In this document: positions 1 to 12,300 of the stretch, piece after piece
How the letters are laid out: each line of letters begins with the position of its first letter
Numbering within the stretch: the first letter of the stretch is position 1
Assembly (NCBI GenBank): GCA_933228895.1
Contig: OW121846.1
Coordinates: 47,076,107 to 47,140,106 of the forward strand
Reading direction: 5' to 3'
Source of the DNA: Platycnemis pennipes
Taxonomy: Eukaryota > Arthropoda > Insecta > Odonata > Platycnemididae
DNA: 64,000 nt
Translations under genes and position numbers: made by a program
The notes under the pieces: generated by a model
Database searches by the model: none
Told to the model about the DNA's origin: nothing
The model's input: the letters and a program-made list of their open reading frames with translations, nothing else

Positions 1-484
1 AAAGAGGATAGCCGATAGGATAATGCAGTGAATAGGTGCAACAAACCAATTTTTGGATTGTTGATCTGTTGGTTAAGGAGAGACTTGATAATTAAATTTT
101 CCCCGCACAAATAGCGACACTAATGTATTACAACGAAAGTACATGGGGAAATCAGAATTGGTAATGTAGATATTCATGTATGAATTAGAATTTATTGGCT
201 TTTTAAAATATGTACTTGTTTGAAAAATACCAAGTTATGCATGACATAGGTACTTCATGTTAATAATGCAATTTATTTACTGGAATGACGGAAAAATCCA
301 TAACCCTAACATCACTTTGTTTTGAATAACAATTTAATGTCATTTATAGGCAGCATTTTACGTGTCCCGCAACTACATGCCTGCTTTTTATCTGCGGGAT
401 GGTAATATCGTGCTTCTCAGTTTCATGTAAGTAGTGCATCCACGGAGTAGTATTTTTTGCATGCCTGCTTGGTAGTAAGCCTAA
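1..484. other. AT-rich stretch without a recognised gene
   Basis: No coding, RNA or repeat structure could be supported here apart from weak similarity to the LINE 3' UTR just before the LINE tail at 485. The sequence is AT-rich. Confidence 0.5.
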
Positions 485-575
485 TCTTATTCTCTCTGAT
501 ATTTCATGCCTGGTGACAGCTCACCCCCTGCCATACACCCTTGAGGTGGCTTGTAGGATATCATGTAATATGTCA
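485..575 (+). mobile_element. LINE 3'-end remnant (CR1/L2-like family)
   Basis: The stretch contains the diagnostic 3' end of the LINE family that is complete at 15389-21010. It has TCACCCCCTGCCA, then a GTGGCTTG block, then a degraded ATATCATGTA in place of GGTATTACGTA. Only the last part of the 3' UTR remains, so this is a strongly 5'-truncated copy in plus orientation. Confidence 0.7.
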
Positions 576-859
576 GCAACTCTTATCGACAAACCTCACG
601 GCCAACAAGAAGGTGAAAAAGAAGTTTCTCAATACGCCGCGAGCTGCTTTACCTTTCATAAATAAGTGGATAAAAGAAAGGTATTCGGAGGATCAACTCT
701 CACTCGAGCCGCGCGCATATACAATTAACAATCAACATTCAAATGCAAACAACCAACAGCAAAATTATGCACACATATCCCTTGCTAGTGAGGCACTTTC
801 TGTGATTTTCTCCAACACCCAGTAAGTGATCGACGTAAACAACTCAATCACAATCAGGT

Positions 860-2780
860 AAGTGGTTCAGAGTTGCATGCTCACATGAAAGAAGGATAAA
901 ATTCAATGCACCTACCCTAATTAACTCCCTGTTGACTATTGTGTAATTATTATTAGTTCTCTACCGTTGAAGGTAGGTATAAACAGGCATTGAATTCTTC
1001 CCACCACCCCTACATTTAACATCTCTACAGCCCTCCTTAATTCCCGTCTTTCATTACTCTATCTAAACTGCCCGTTTTTCTTCTCCCTATGCCCTGCCTG
1101 CCCAGCATTCTTCCCTATATCACGTCCTCAAAGCCATCTTAGCCGTTATTGCTTGCTGATACCAGCCCCCATGAATTCTGCAAATTTTCTCAAACACCTG
1201 TCTTTACCTTCCTAGCATTTCAAGCAAATAATACAGTAATAGCAATAGACGTTTATGGTCGCAGACCAACTGGGCTTTTAGATATACTGTGTACATACAC
1301 TTACCATACCACTTTAGATATAGTTAATTTAATTAAAAATTAAAAATCTTTCATCCCTGATAAGCAAAAGAAGTAAAGTATAAATTAAATGAAAAGGATA
1401 AGATAAATTGAGCGCATATTTCAAGATAACACACTAGGCAAACTTAAAAGAACGGTGACCAAAATTGTCTGCACAAAAATGGTATATAACACAGATAATT
1501 GCCTATAGAATTTAAAAGACTGTATACGTTACAGCTAAAACTGCCATCTGCTTCAGAAGTGAATACACAACAAGGAAAAACAGCAGATAACGTAAAAAAA
1601 AGGAATATTAATCAGTGGCATTAAAATACAAATCACGCACAAAACGTAAATGTAAAAATAGGATCAATTGCATAAATAGGTGCAAGATAAAACTTCTGCC
1701 CAGAATAGCAAGCTGTGTTTGAGTATTTCAACAAAATTTATCCTATATTAAGCTACACCACCACAAACTCATTATTTTGTTTACAAAATAACTTGAAAAT
1801 TAATTATGTGGTGATATATGGTGAGTGGTTCGATGCGGGTTGGAAAATTTAGGATTCAAGAAAACGCAGCCTATAAAGAGTATTTGAAAAATAGCGAGGC
1901 TTGGTGAATCAGGTGAGTACATCCACTTTAAGATCCTTTAATAAGATCCCTTTAACCATTTTCCATTTTCTTAAATTCTACCTTCTCTGAGAGCTTATTT
2001 CGTGACGTGTAATCTTCCAAGTGACTACTCTATCTACTGAGTACCCAATAAGCCGTCTCTAAGGTTTGCCGCGGGATAAAGAATCACCGAACACACATTA
2101 CTTATAAACAGTAATGCTTATAAAATTTCTAAATATAAGGACACTATAAATATCAAAAAGAACAAGTACTATAAAGTACACTTTAATAAAACATCCAGGG
2201 AAGCATTTAAAAAAATTCACTCGCGCATTGCTCCCATGTTTCACGCATACATGCTAAAACGACTAAAATCTGCATTATGTATTTTAGTTTTGCCGTAGCA
2301 ACTTAATAGATTACAGCAATCAAGTATAAACTTGTCAAAATTTTTTATTCACTCCTATACGCAAAGGAATCTGGGAAACCATCACTATTGGGAAGTTATT
2401 CAAGCAATGACCAACCTGAGAGAGAGAGATTGGGATTCAGATGGGCTAACTTAACTCCCAAGCAGATGATTTTTCTGGAAAAATCTATAAAAGTGTTACG
2501 TTGATTGGAAATATTGCCGTTTGAGTAAAAATGTTGACCTCACTCTACACATTAGACTGATTGAATATAATGGAAATACTAGAATGAGGGTGCCTCATAC
2601 AGAATTTCGGTTCCTTCAAAGATACAATATCGATTTTAGCTTGAAGTGCAATGTTTCAATTTCAAACCTCTCATACATATATTAAGCAGATAAATAATTA
2701 GTAGTCGTTACTCTAGCGAAGCGATCACCAATGGCGAAGCGCCTTTTGCGTCATTTAGCATAAGAGGATTATTATTTAGC
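860..2780. other. Gene-free AT-rich interval
   Basis: I see no supported gene here. A pyrimidine-rich patch at about 990-1130 resembles the C-rich patches that precede hammerhead-like motifs elsewhere in the window, but no motif follows it. Consensus GTAAGT-like donors occur near 823 and 857 without a convincing exon. Confidence 0.4.
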
Positions 2781-2807
2781 ATATGGGTTATTTATCAGGG
2801 TGTAAGC

Positions 2808-3065
2808 GTGGGGCGAAACCCGGTGTCGGAATTAGCCTGCACTTAAAAATGCGCCAAGGAGTTGACGGATTAACGTCCCATCTGACTGACGGAGCATTGA
2901 ACTTGAAAAGCTCGCCACAACGAACTCAAGGAGGGAGAGTAAAAGCTAAATGTGACCGTGAAATAAAAAGGAGGCAATTATAAATGTCTGCAACCGCCGG
3001 AACTCGAACCCAGTTCCTTTCAGGATGTGAGCCCAGTAGTCTAACCTCTACCCTAAGCCGAACTC
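2808..3065 (-). mobile_element. tRNA-derived SINE, main family
   Basis: On the minus strand the copy shows the family body: a GGATTTT-like start, AAGTTCA.TGCTCCGTC, GGGACGTTAA, a GGCGC block and a GGGTTTCGCCCC end. A degenerate tRNA-like head with GGTTCGAGTTCC lies at its right-hand side. It is divergent and has internal changes, so it is an old copy. Confidence 0.65.
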
Positions 3066-3069
3066 CATT

Positions 3070-3865
3070 AGCAGAATAAGCCGATGGATAGAATAAGCCT
3101 GTTCCATGGGGTGTATTTATATTATATTATTTAATTTTTATTTTTACGGGTCAAAAAACCAAAAGAGAACCAACTCTTGCTTCCATCTCCATCTTCACCG
3201 TATGCTACAAGCCAAGGAGTTATGCAGGAAGGTTACTCAGCATCAGTCATGCTCTATTCATGAGCAAATAAGGTCGTTTCAAGTATCGATACCGTAGGTT
3301 TGAAAGTTAGCTCATCTAATTTTCCAAGCGAACACAGTGCCTTTTTATGTAACTCAGCCCTCTGGCTAAAATTAAAATCGTGCAGAACAGTCAATGATAA
3401 ATTCATATCTACAGAACAGGGGAATGAGAGAGTATCCTCAGAAAATACACTCATACGTCATAACTTTAAATGTTTATGCAAATATGCATCGCCGCCCGGT
3501 TGGACTTGGTCATAAATTAAAGAGCAGGCGAGGCGCCGTTTCCAAGCGGTGCTATCTTTTAGCTCTTCTCATTAATTAAAGGCATAAAAATCCTTTGCCA
3601 CATCTTAGTTATCTCTCTGCGAAAAGCAACTTCGTATAAATTTCATGTGATCCAACTTTTTTTTTGTCTCAACGTTGCTGATTACCAACTACATATTTAT
3701 TTATAAGCGTCCTTCGTTGCCACTACGGTTTGTCCACGATAATGGGGTCGTTTACCATATTTTTTTTATTGCCGAATCTGATAGAGTTTGTAAAATAAAA
3801 GGACCCGTATTTTTCCGTTTTCTGATCCGACAATTATTTCCCGAGATATAAGCGGCGAAAAACTG
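3070..3865. other. Gene-free interval
   Basis: Overlapping short ORFs occur on both strands at 3254-3579. They have no recognisable domain, and their mutual overlap argues that they are chance frames. Nothing else is supported. Confidence 0.4.
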
Positions 3866-4140
3866 ATGTTTTTAACCCTTTCGGAAAAGTGGGTGTGGTG
3901 CAACCTCTGACGTATATTGACTTCGTCCAATCACAACTGAGCCCACGAGGCTACTTCGCCTTATCGCAAAGGGGGGGACACAGCTGACTCGGCCAATGGG
4001 AGCGATTTCGACAGCATATGTGTGAGCAGACCTTCCGAGAACCCCCCTCCACTCCCTTCCCCCTCCCCTGAAAGCAGTCAAGGACGGGAGGAAAATGACG
4101 TCAATGTTATCACAGCAGCATTTTCGGTGGGCGTCACCTT
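3866..4140. promoter_or_regulatory. GC-rich island with CCAAT boxes and a CRE
   Basis: This island stands out from AT-rich surroundings. It holds two CCAAT boxes (3927-3931 and 3993-3997) and a perfect CRE palindrome TGACGTCA at 4096-4103. It opens with TTAA followed by CCCTTTCGG at 3872-3884, the layout of a piggyBac-like inverted repeat at its TTAA target. It could be a promoter island or the subterminal part of a DNA transposon whose other end I cannot find. No start codon or exon is assigned. Confidence 0.35.
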
Positions 4141-4144
4141 TTGC

Positions 4145-4900
4145 TTATTTAAATTTTTGATTTATGAGTGAATGGTTGTGGTTAGAAGATTCATTTTTTC
4201 TCTAAAATTCGTTTTTCGTTTCCATCTAACGATTTCGTGTACAAAATTGCGATTTTGGTTCCGAGTAAACGCCTTCATTGTCTGCCACGGATTTACTCTT
4301 CCTTTGTTTCCACTCCTTATCATATAATTCCTAGAAGTCATGACTCTCGATGGTCATTGCTAGCTGTATATTTGTTAAGCTCTGTCGTTCATTTCATCTT
4401 AACACATTAAAAGGGAAATAAGAGACGCGATTCCTTTTTCCGAGATCTCAGGTAAATCTCATGATAAGGGATCCAAAAACGAACAAACAAATTGAGGAGT
4501 TATCATTTTTCATATTTTTTATACGCCTCAATCTAAATTATCATAATGTAAGGTAGTAGCTCATTCTAGAATATCAGCCTCACCTAAACCCTGAGTTTTC
4601 TATGCATAAGGTTAGTTTCACAAGTAGGAGGAGTAATCACTTTGTCGTCACATTTTTTTTAGTCTGCCTCAATCCAAATCATCCAAGTGTAAGGCATTAG
4701 ATACCTCTATTACAGTGTCTGACAGTAAAAAGAAAAAAAATGACCTTTTACACATCCCTGTCCTATTAATTGCTAATCATTTTTGTATTTTGTTTTTTTA
4801 TAACCTTTTTAGTAATTTTATACAATTAAAAATACTATTTCATATTTCATAAAAATATTTTCTATTTTAACCACCATAATAAGCTGATATTCTACGTTAA
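4145..4900. other. Gene-free AT-rich interval
   Basis: No ORF, RNA gene or known repeat could be supported. Confidence 0.45.
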
Positions 4901-4904
4901 GGAT

Positions 4905-5100
4905 GACGCTTTCAATAAATAGGTCACCATTTCGTCGGCCTGATAATTCAAAGGTCGCGGTTTCAAATATTTCCTCGGGTATGGATTTTGTACTAGTCCT
5001 ATGCTTAGGTAATGGGTAAAGTAATGCTCAATGCTGAGACATAACCGTAGCAGTTGGTCCACATTGAAACTTAGTTCTATGACTACAAAATATCCGTCCA
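4905..5100 (+). mobile_element. Second SINE-like family, degraded copy
   Basis: The stretch contains GGCCTGATAATTCAAAGGTCG, then a decayed B-box-like sequence, then TCGGGTATGGATTTTGT. The copy at 21800-22130 has matching parts (GCCTGGTAAATCAAAGGTCG and TTGGGTATGGATACTGT). The shared tRNA-like head followed by a common body indicates a second tRNA-derived SINE family. Confidence 0.45.
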
Positions 5101-5554
5101 AATGTCTGATATATGACCTTTATGTCCTCTGCAGCGTCCACATAATTCCAAATCGGGACACGTAATAGATCACTTAAACCCTGAAAACATTCATTTCTTC
5201 AATATATGTTAACGTTATAGCTCCACTATCTTACTCCACATGTCTTTCACTGACTTATTTTCTCTGTGGATCATTGACAACACGATTTTGAAAACATGTA
5301 TCTAACAATCAACAACTCTCCTTGTAGAATTCGATCGCACTTTACTCCAAATTAGACGTTCTCCTATTTTATTATGTGACCTTTTGTTTCTAATGGCCAT
5401 CCACTTGATTTCATCGTATTCTCCTGCTGTCACTGTCGTAAATCAGTACTCTTTTCTAGAACTAGAAGAAGCTGTCAGGAGTCATCGTTCATCGAGACCT
5501 TCTCGAACCAGTGGTAAAAATAATTGTAATTTCTGGAAAAATGGCTGAGTTCGG

Positions 5555-5835
5555 AGATCGTGATTGAACAGTGGGTAGAGTACTTGTCTCCCATGAAGAG
5601 AAAACGAGTTGTAATTTCACTAGTGGTAGACTTTTCATTGGTTACCAGTCCTTATTTGATGTTTGTGTAGAGAGCACTTCAAGTTCAGTGCTCCGTTAAA
5701 TGAAATGGTAATCCGTGGAACTTTCAGTGCACTTAGTTAAGCGTAGGCTAATGCCAAAGCCGGGTTTCTCTCCAATGTTACTCCATTCCCTGAAAAATGC
5801 CTAGCCTTCCCCAAATACCCGCCTGTCCAGATCAT
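5555..5835 (+). mobile_element. tRNA-derived SINE, main family (plus copy)
   Basis: The body motifs GAGAGCACTTCAAGTTCAGT, GCTAATGCCAAAGCCGGGTT and TCTCTCC appear in order, as in the well-preserved copy at 47755-48085. The tRNA-like head near 5560-5610 is poorly preserved. It faces the minus copy at 5885-6195, giving an inverted pair about 50 bp apart. Confidence 0.65.
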
Positions 5836-5884
5836 AAACGACCTGAGCTGTCGCAGTAATAGTAACAGTAATTATAATGGTAAG

Positions 5885-6195
5885 ATAACCCAAGGCTGAA
5901 ATCATTTTCACTATCTGGAGAGGCGGGTGATTGGGGAGATGTAGAGATTTGTAAGCGAACGAAGGAAGTGCGGAGAGAAACATGGCGTCAAAATTACCTT
6001 ATTTGTAAAGAAATGCGCCAACAGGTCCTCGGATAAACGTCCTATCCAACGGATGGAGTACTGAACTTGAAGTGCTCTCCAATCAGACACCAAGTAGGGA
6101 CCGGAAAACCAATGGAAATTGTTTGCGACTGACGAGACTCGAACAAGGTATAGGAAAACAATGCCATATGTACTACACCAGACCTATGCCCGCCC
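5885..6195 (-). mobile_element. tRNA-derived SINE, main family
   Basis: Read on the minus strand it has a tRNA-like head (TTCGAGTC B box), then AGCACTTCAAGTTCAGTACT, GGATAGGACGTTTA and TTTCTCTCC. It is a minus copy of the main family, tail to tail with the plus copy at 5555-5835. Confidence 0.7.
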
Positions 6196-6754
6196 TACCT
6201 CAGTGGATTAGTTAAATGCAACAAATTGAAAGAGACGGTCGTTGAGAGGGACTCAAGAACTCGTTTCTCCCATGGAAAATCGACGACTACAATATGGGTG
6301 GAGGGCAACGCAGAACACCATATTTCATATCTGTTTTCTTGCAATTTTCTTTATTCTTGCTCTTCTACCTTTTCACGGCTGGTGACTCATCTCTACTTGC
6401 CACAAATGCCCTTGTGGCAGCTCGCAAGGTTATACGTAAGAAAGATAACTGCGGGTGAAGTCCGTTGAGTATGTAAATTCAATATAGTGTTCATTTATTT
6501 AATTAACAATCCTAGCAATTACAAACCTTAAAACTAAAAGCAATAAAATATTTGATGTTTTTAAATGCTACCAAAAAAATAGTTTCTACAAAATACGAAA
6601 ATCTAGATTTGAGCCATCAGAGTCATAGGCTAAAACTTATTTTTAAGTGTTCCTTAATACTTGAACTTCTGCGCATATCCTGGTATTCATCGAACTTCGT
6701 CTGCAAGTAGGAAATCAAAAATTTGTCGTTACTTAAGAAGGTAAACGATAACTA

Positions 6755-7050
6755 AGATTATTGGCGCAATTAAAAATAAGTGGGTATTTGGGAAGAGGTA
6801 GAATTACAGGAAGCGAGGAAAGGATAGGAAAAAAACGTAACGGCATCACTCTCCTGTTAACGAAGTCGCTGAGTCGAATGTGTCGCGGATTTACATGGAT
6901 GGACAAGAGAAGTCCCATCTGACGGACGGAGTGCTGAACTTCCAGTGCATTTTCCGCTGCACTCCAATAGGAACCATTATGCCATTTCCGAGATTTGAAC
7001 CCAAGTAATTGGGATGGGAGGCCAATACTTTAGCAACCCTACCAACCGAA
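6755..7050 (-). mobile_element. tRNA-derived SINE, main family
   Basis: The minus strand shows the A-box-like CTAAAGTATTGGCC, a B-box-like GGTTCAAATC, then AAGTTCAGCACTCCGTCCGT and the rest of the body. The ORF-like stretches inside this copy are products of the SINE and not host coding sequence. Confidence 0.7.
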
Positions 7051-7139
7051 AAGAACGCAGGGAAACTAAGAGGAGACTCGTATATGCCCGAGTGAAATCC
7101 TGCCTTTTCTTTCGCGATGATGAACAAGTGGATCATTGT

Positions 7140-8240
7140 CTCATACTGTTCACAGATTCAGGCATCACAGTGGAAGTGGGACATACTGGGTGAGTAAAAA
7201 CCTATTAAAAAAAGGTAAAATATAAAAAAATTAAAGAGGAAAAAATGGAAATGTGCTACAGTGTTTTACTCACCATGCACTGTCTCATTCTCAAACGTAA
7301 GGCACAACTTCCCATCTCCATCGCAAAAGAGGGCCACATTCAAGTTAACACGTATTCTGACGCTGAAAATCTAAGTGTTTCCTCCGAAGTAGATGTTGAC
7401 AGGGTGGTCAATTAAGTCTCAATAACGAGAAGTCGAGTGCCGGTTCTCAGTAGAGACCTCAGAATCGCGCACCGGATAGGAGTTTGAGAGTACACATCCC
7501 TCTGTAAACGGGAATTGAGGAACGGAGTCGACAATACGAAGAGGAAGTTAATGGTAAAGATTTGAGTACTGAGTGAGAAAGGATTGAAAGTACGTTGGAA
7601 GTAAGATAAACGATGCGTTATTCCACAAATTGGAGATTGTGAGGGAAGAAGCAATAAGGAAATTATGAACTGCAATCACAGGCATAAGAAAATTTGCCCT
7701 GGGATGAATGCTGAACCAATAGCAGGTGCTTTATGGCCAGATTCTTATAATTTATATGAGGAAGAGTTCTGCCACGTGGTGTTATCGAGGGAATTGGGTT
7801 GGTGTCACGGTTTCACAGCTTACTTCGCATACCCTATGCCCGGATGAATTCTACAGCCCCAGACATTAAATGGAGGAAGAGCATCGTCAGAAAACAGAGA
7901 ATTAGTACTCTTTATTGGTTTATTTTGGCAAAAATAACTGGGAACACCTGATTCAGGACAATATGGTGTCATTGGTGCCGGTTTACAATGCTGTCATTGG
8001 CAAAGATTTTTCTATAGAACGCAGATTTCTACTTCAGATATCTATATGAAACCTCACAACATTAGTATCCTCTAATTAGAATAAGATGCTAAATCATGGA
8101 CTACATTGGGGGAAACCATACTAGCATGTTTTACTCATGCAGCTAAAATCGTCGCCACCTCACTTTTCTCACATATAACCTTCAATCTAAGTGTAGGAAA
8201 TGATTGAAAGATAACAGTAAATTTCTCTGGTGGTAATCCT
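7140..8240. other. Gene-free interval
   Basis: There are two unassigned ORFs (7412-7675 minus, which would start at TTG, and 7665-7847 plus). Neither has a recognisable domain or splice context, and I do not call them genes. Confidence 0.4.
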
Positions 8241-8244
8241 GTCT

Positions 8245-8565
8245 CGAAATTTGCATACCAATTTACATAATACCCTTCAAGCCACCATAAAGGCATGAAG
8301 CAGAGGGTGAATTCACACCAAACATGCATTACATCCCATGCTTAAAAAGGATGAGTAACTACAGTCTAGCCAAAACAACAACTGAAAAAAATACGAAAAT
8401 AGCCAAGCAAGCATGCACAAACATGTGGTTAGTTGGGTTAGCTTAAAGTCCTCATACCAACATGCTTCTACTTATGCTGTCCCTTGATACACCTATATTT
8501 GTACTATTGGATATACGACTAATATATAGACTTGTGAAACGTTGACTTTAGTTGACACTAAATTT
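8245..8565 (-). mobile_element. LINE 3'-end fragment (CR1/L2-like)
   Basis: The plus strand reads TACATAATACCCTTCAAGCCACC followed by GCAGAGGGTGAATTCACACCAA, which is the reverse complement of the family 3' tail. About 300 bp of 3' UTR follow. The UTR resembles that of the copies at 33620 and 35222 more than that of the complete element, so this belongs to a related subfamily. Confidence 0.7.
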
Positions 8566-8569
8566 TTAA

Positions 8570-10100
8570 TTTCTATAATGTTATAGGTGTGCATTAGTGA
8601 ATGATGTCTATTTGTATATTAAATTATGATCATATATTTCCTACAGCATGCAGGAGTTAGTAGTGTTAAACACACATTAAACTGCACACGTTAAAAAAAC
8701 TGCACTCTAATTTCTGCATCAAAGTCTACAATAACTTTTCAGATTTGCCCCCGCACCTTCACTGTAATCTGTTACTTTCCCCAATTGTGCACGGAGCTGT
8801 GCTTTTTACTCTGTGAGTAGGATAAATTATGGCAGGGATTAATACGGACAAGAATGATTGCGCAACAGAAAATATAATTCAAGAACACGTTAAGACTGAC
8901 AGCTCAGCTTGAGTTTCTGGCAAGATAATGGTGTATGATCTTTCTAATTATGACTTATTCCACACAATGTTTACGTTTGAGACAATCTTTTTATAGATAA
9001 CAAGGGAAAATCACCCACTTTCCACTTAATTGAATGGTTAAAGGCGACAGTAATCAACAATGCGGTTAATTCTCTGATATTACAGTATGAAAGCGCCGAA
9101 CACCGGTTGTTTTTGGAAAAATAACATGAGTGGAGCAGTGAGATGAGCGTATCAATGAAGAGAATGCGTTTGATTCATAGGTAGTGGATAAATAGAAGAG
9201 AAGTGTGCGTCAAGGTTTGGGCAAGTGAATAGAGATTGAAGGACAGGAGCCAAATCACCAAACATATCAGGAGAAGGATACGTTGTTTGAAAGGAAGGGG
9301 AAGGAAGAACACAGCGTGGTATTTTTTTCCGAATAGGATCTTTTAAGACGAGGTATATCACGAGTGTTGGGTACACGAGGGCAGCCTTGAAGGTTACATG
9401 AATGTATTTTAATTTCATTTTACGCAACACACACTTATGCACTCTCGGATGCATTAAAAGTTGAAGTAAAACAAAGCCAATGTTGAATATCAAATATTTC
9501 GTAAAATATCAAAATGGACCGTGGAGCGAAAAGTAATCTCCCTTTGAACTTCAGGCTTTTATTCACCTCAAGGAGGGCCGGAATATTATACCTACTTAAA
9601 TCCCGTACGAGTCATTTTCCTAATACGTTCTTTAAATTTTACGTCCCTTTACTTTAGTAACATTTTTATCAATCGCAGCATTTTATTTTCTTTTATGGTC
9701 AACTACTGTTACCTGAAATTATAACATGTTTAGTCAATAATAAGAATACATATTCTGTACAACTACTGAACACTGTACAACTATGCATATTTTCAACATC
9801 TTTACTATGCATTTGCCAAACACCTCTTGCTCTTACACCAATACTACTAATCTACGCTATTTCCCACTGCGTTCTTTCATAGCAATGATGATGCCCTTTC
9901 CCAATAAGGGAACTAAAATGATTCTAGAGAGGTATTTGGGTAACTATAGAAAAGATATTTTTATTAGCTACCGACAACTAAGTGAGATGATGTAGCATAC
10001 ACACATAACATCAAGCTTGATTACAACTAAGTGAAAAACATGAAATTGCTCGATGAGTCCATTAAACTGGACTCAAAGACTATTATGGTGTGGATTCTGA
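8570..10100. other. Gene-free interval
   Basis: No supported gene. A 113-codon minus frame at 9152-9493 is pyrimidine-rich and has no recognisable domain. A sequence at about 9075-9110 (GCGCCGAACACCGG) faintly recalls the 3' half of the hammerhead-like motifs listed elsewhere but is too degraded to call. Confidence 0.35.
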
Positions 10101-10109
10101 CGCAGAGAA

Positions 10110-10665
10110 CAATAACTACAATGGGAATTACCTAGTATCAGCGCGAAGGTTAAAACTTAGGCTTAATCTTTTGAGTACATTCAAAGCTCATTTGTTTACA
10201 GATGCCGTTAGATATCTGTTAAGAACCCCTGTGTATTATGCTAGGTTTGACCAAATTCTCAAGATTAGAGAAATAAATTGTCCTACCGTTAGATTTAAAC
10301 GTCATTCTTCACGCGCATAATAAGAGACCACAACAGGCAGAACAGCAAAGGGTTAGGCAGGTAAAAATTGGTAGTATAGTCTGTAGTGCATGATGCATGC
10401 TAAAGCAATAACAGCACATGCATGATAGGGAAACACCGATCAATGTATTAAGGGAAAATATATTTATAGGCTGCAATCCATTAATTAATGTGTAGTTAAT
10501 AACCACCTAGTTGCATGTGACCCTTGTATCTAATGTGTTTCCATCAAGTAGTAGCACTGGACCACATAGTTGCATGCAAATAGCGAATGTTTGGTGACCT
10601 TCACCCCCTGCCACACACACTCACGGTGCCTCGCAGGGTATTACGTAGACGTAGACAGAGGTCCT
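10110..10665 (+). mobile_element. 5'-truncated CR1/L2-like LINE copy
   Basis: The 5' part encodes the C-terminal end of ORF2 (about 60 residues, including YYARFDQI and KIREI, as at residues 942-955 of the intact copy) before stops. A 3' UTR follows, then CACCCCCTGCCACACAC, GTGCCTCGCAGGGTATTACG and a GTAGACGTAGACAG tail. It is a plus-strand copy broken by substitutions and frame-disrupting changes. Confidence 0.8.
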
Positions 10666-10861
10666 CGACTCAGGGGGTGGTTGTACAGAGGTGAGACAGT
10701 AAGACTCATTATCTTTATTCTAACAATTATTTTTTTTTTGATAGTCTCGGTCTGTCATTTCCTTTCTTTTATCCTACCATCCTACCTATTCAAAAAGTTC
10801 CATACGCAATTGTTGATATTCCACGGAGGCGATTAACAGCTGAGGCCATTTCATTTATATC

Positions 10862-11050
10862 TAAATTAGATTACCCCACAAGTTACTCGAGGGTGTGTGG
10901 CAGGGGGTGAATAATCCACATGCATGCACTTATCTTGGACGCTATGACGCCTATTATTCTCTCTTATTGTCCGCGAGAAGAATGATATTTTTACATTCGT
11001 ACCACAGTATATGTCTTTAATCTTTTTTCTGATCAAATCTAACGAAGATG
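10862..11050 (-). mobile_element. LINE 3'-end fragment (CR1/L2-like)
   Basis: The plus strand reads CGAGGGTGTGTGGCAGGGGG, the reverse complement of the family 3' signature, followed by 3' UTR with the GCATGCA element and a TTCTCTCTTATTG stretch. It lies head-on to the plus copy ending at 10665. Confidence 0.65.
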
Positions 11051-11059
11051 CCGGAATTG

Positions 11060-11330
11060 CACCGTTTATGAGGGTCTTAGGGAAGACGTAGACTTAGCTG
11101 GAAATGAAGGAAGGGTTGAGAGAAACTGTGTCGTCCTCAAAACGAAAGGTACCAAGGGGTCAGCTCTTCTGCGTCCTGTATTATGGACGAAATACTGACC
11201 ATGAATGTGCCTTTACTCATCTTTGGAGTAGGTACCTGCATTTCACTGAAAAGTCAGCCGCAGCAGGTACTTGAACCCGGTCGTTTAGGATAGGATATAA
11301 ATATTCTAACCATAGTCAAGACCAATCCCC
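11060..11330 (-). mobile_element. tRNA-derived SINE, main family
   Basis: The minus strand shows a tRNA-like head with GGTTCAAGTACC, then body remnants including GACTTTTCAGTGAAA and TTTCTCTCAACCCTTCC. Divergence is high, so the age is probably old. Confidence 0.6.
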
Positions 11331-11604
11331 GTTTCCCCCAACATCTACTTTACATCCACTCCCAGCCTTCATTCTATCCAAAGGACCTATTCCTTTCCTC
11401 CCTCTTCCTCACTTGCAAAACATTCTTCTATCAGTTTCGCTCTTCAACGTTCGTATCAAACAAAACATTGCTCATCCAAATTTATACATTGTATTAATTC
11501 TCCATCCATTTTCCTCCCCTTTACCACCGTCTTTAATACTTTCTCATTTTTTATCTATCCACGCAGCTAACCAGCTCTATAAGTCTATTTAAATAACCAT
11601 TAAT

Positions 11605-11695
11605 GATTGTAAGTACATAGTATACGTTTGGTGACAACTCACCCCATAAAAGTGGCTTGCATGGTAGTCAGTAGATACATCTCTAAAGATATTCA
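11605..11695 (+). mobile_element. LINE 3'-terminal remnant (CR1/L2-like)
   Basis: GTTTGGTGACAACTCACCCC is followed by AAAAGTGGCTTGCATGGTA and AGTAGATACATC. Only the terminal 90 bp are left, and the middle of the signature is deleted. Confidence 0.6.
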
Positions 11696-11699
11696 TTCA

Positions 11700-12205
11700 A
11701 GAGCATTGTTTGACAGATCAAAAGAGAGAATTTTACCAGCTACCGACGAAAAAGGGACATGATGGAGCAGTAGACGTAGTAATACGCATCCTAACCCACA
11801 TCTCTGAGACCTCCAGTGTCTACTCATTTATTTTCTGCAAGGATTATCTTTCTGGACAATTTAATGCAAAATTGTGTGGATGACTGGTGAAAATCTTTTG
11901 CCGATTTATGGTTGATGGGGTGGATAACCTCAAACCAATAACTCAATTTAACTTCAGCATTTTATGATATATAGGGCGGGATTCAAACACATCTATCATA
12001 TGTCATTAGAAGCCAAAGTCTTTCCGCTTTATTACCCATTGAGGGGAATGAAACCACTTCTAGGGATTGAAAATATCGTTTCAGGATGGATGTGGTGGAA
12101 CTTAAATATCACGAAAGAAATCAAGTCCTTTGCAGTTTTCCACTGTTTTAATTTAAGTACTAATTGGTCAACTCCCGATTTTTATCTACTGATCATGTTC
12201 AAGTG
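11700..12205. other. No gene recognised
   Basis: A 111-codon plus frame (11964-12299) runs into the decayed hammerhead-like motif and has no recognisable domain. I treat it as chance. Confidence 0.35.
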
Positions 12206-12212
12206 CATATCA

Positions 12213-12300
12213 AGGTACTTGATAATGAAGAAAAGAAGCGTTGAAACCGGTTGTGGAGCAAGGAGTAACAAAGTAAAAAAAGTGGAAAACTGCGAATGAT
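12213..12300 (+). repeat. Decayed Penelope-type 3' motif (hammerhead-derived)
   Basis: GTACTTGATAATGAAG, then GCGTTGAAACCGGTTG, then GTAAAAAAAGTGGAAAAC matches the layout at 39531-39600 and 55916-55985. In those, a CUGANGA box, a hairpin, GAAAC and then an AATAAAA.TGTGGAA-like tail follow one another. The CUGANGA box is damaged here (CUUGAUAA), so no ribozyme activity is expected. Confidence 0.4.

Noticed and set aside
541..825. Plus frame of 94 codons followed by CAGTAAGT, resembling an exon
   Set aside because: It would start at TTG inside a LINE 3' end, has no recognisable domain, and its stop falls before the better donor at about 857.
9152..9493. 113-codon minus frame
   Set aside because: Pyrimidine-rich sequence with no domain or splice signals.
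11964..12299. 111-codon plus frame
   Set aside because: Its 3' part is the decayed hammerhead-like repeat, so it is not a conserved coding sequence.
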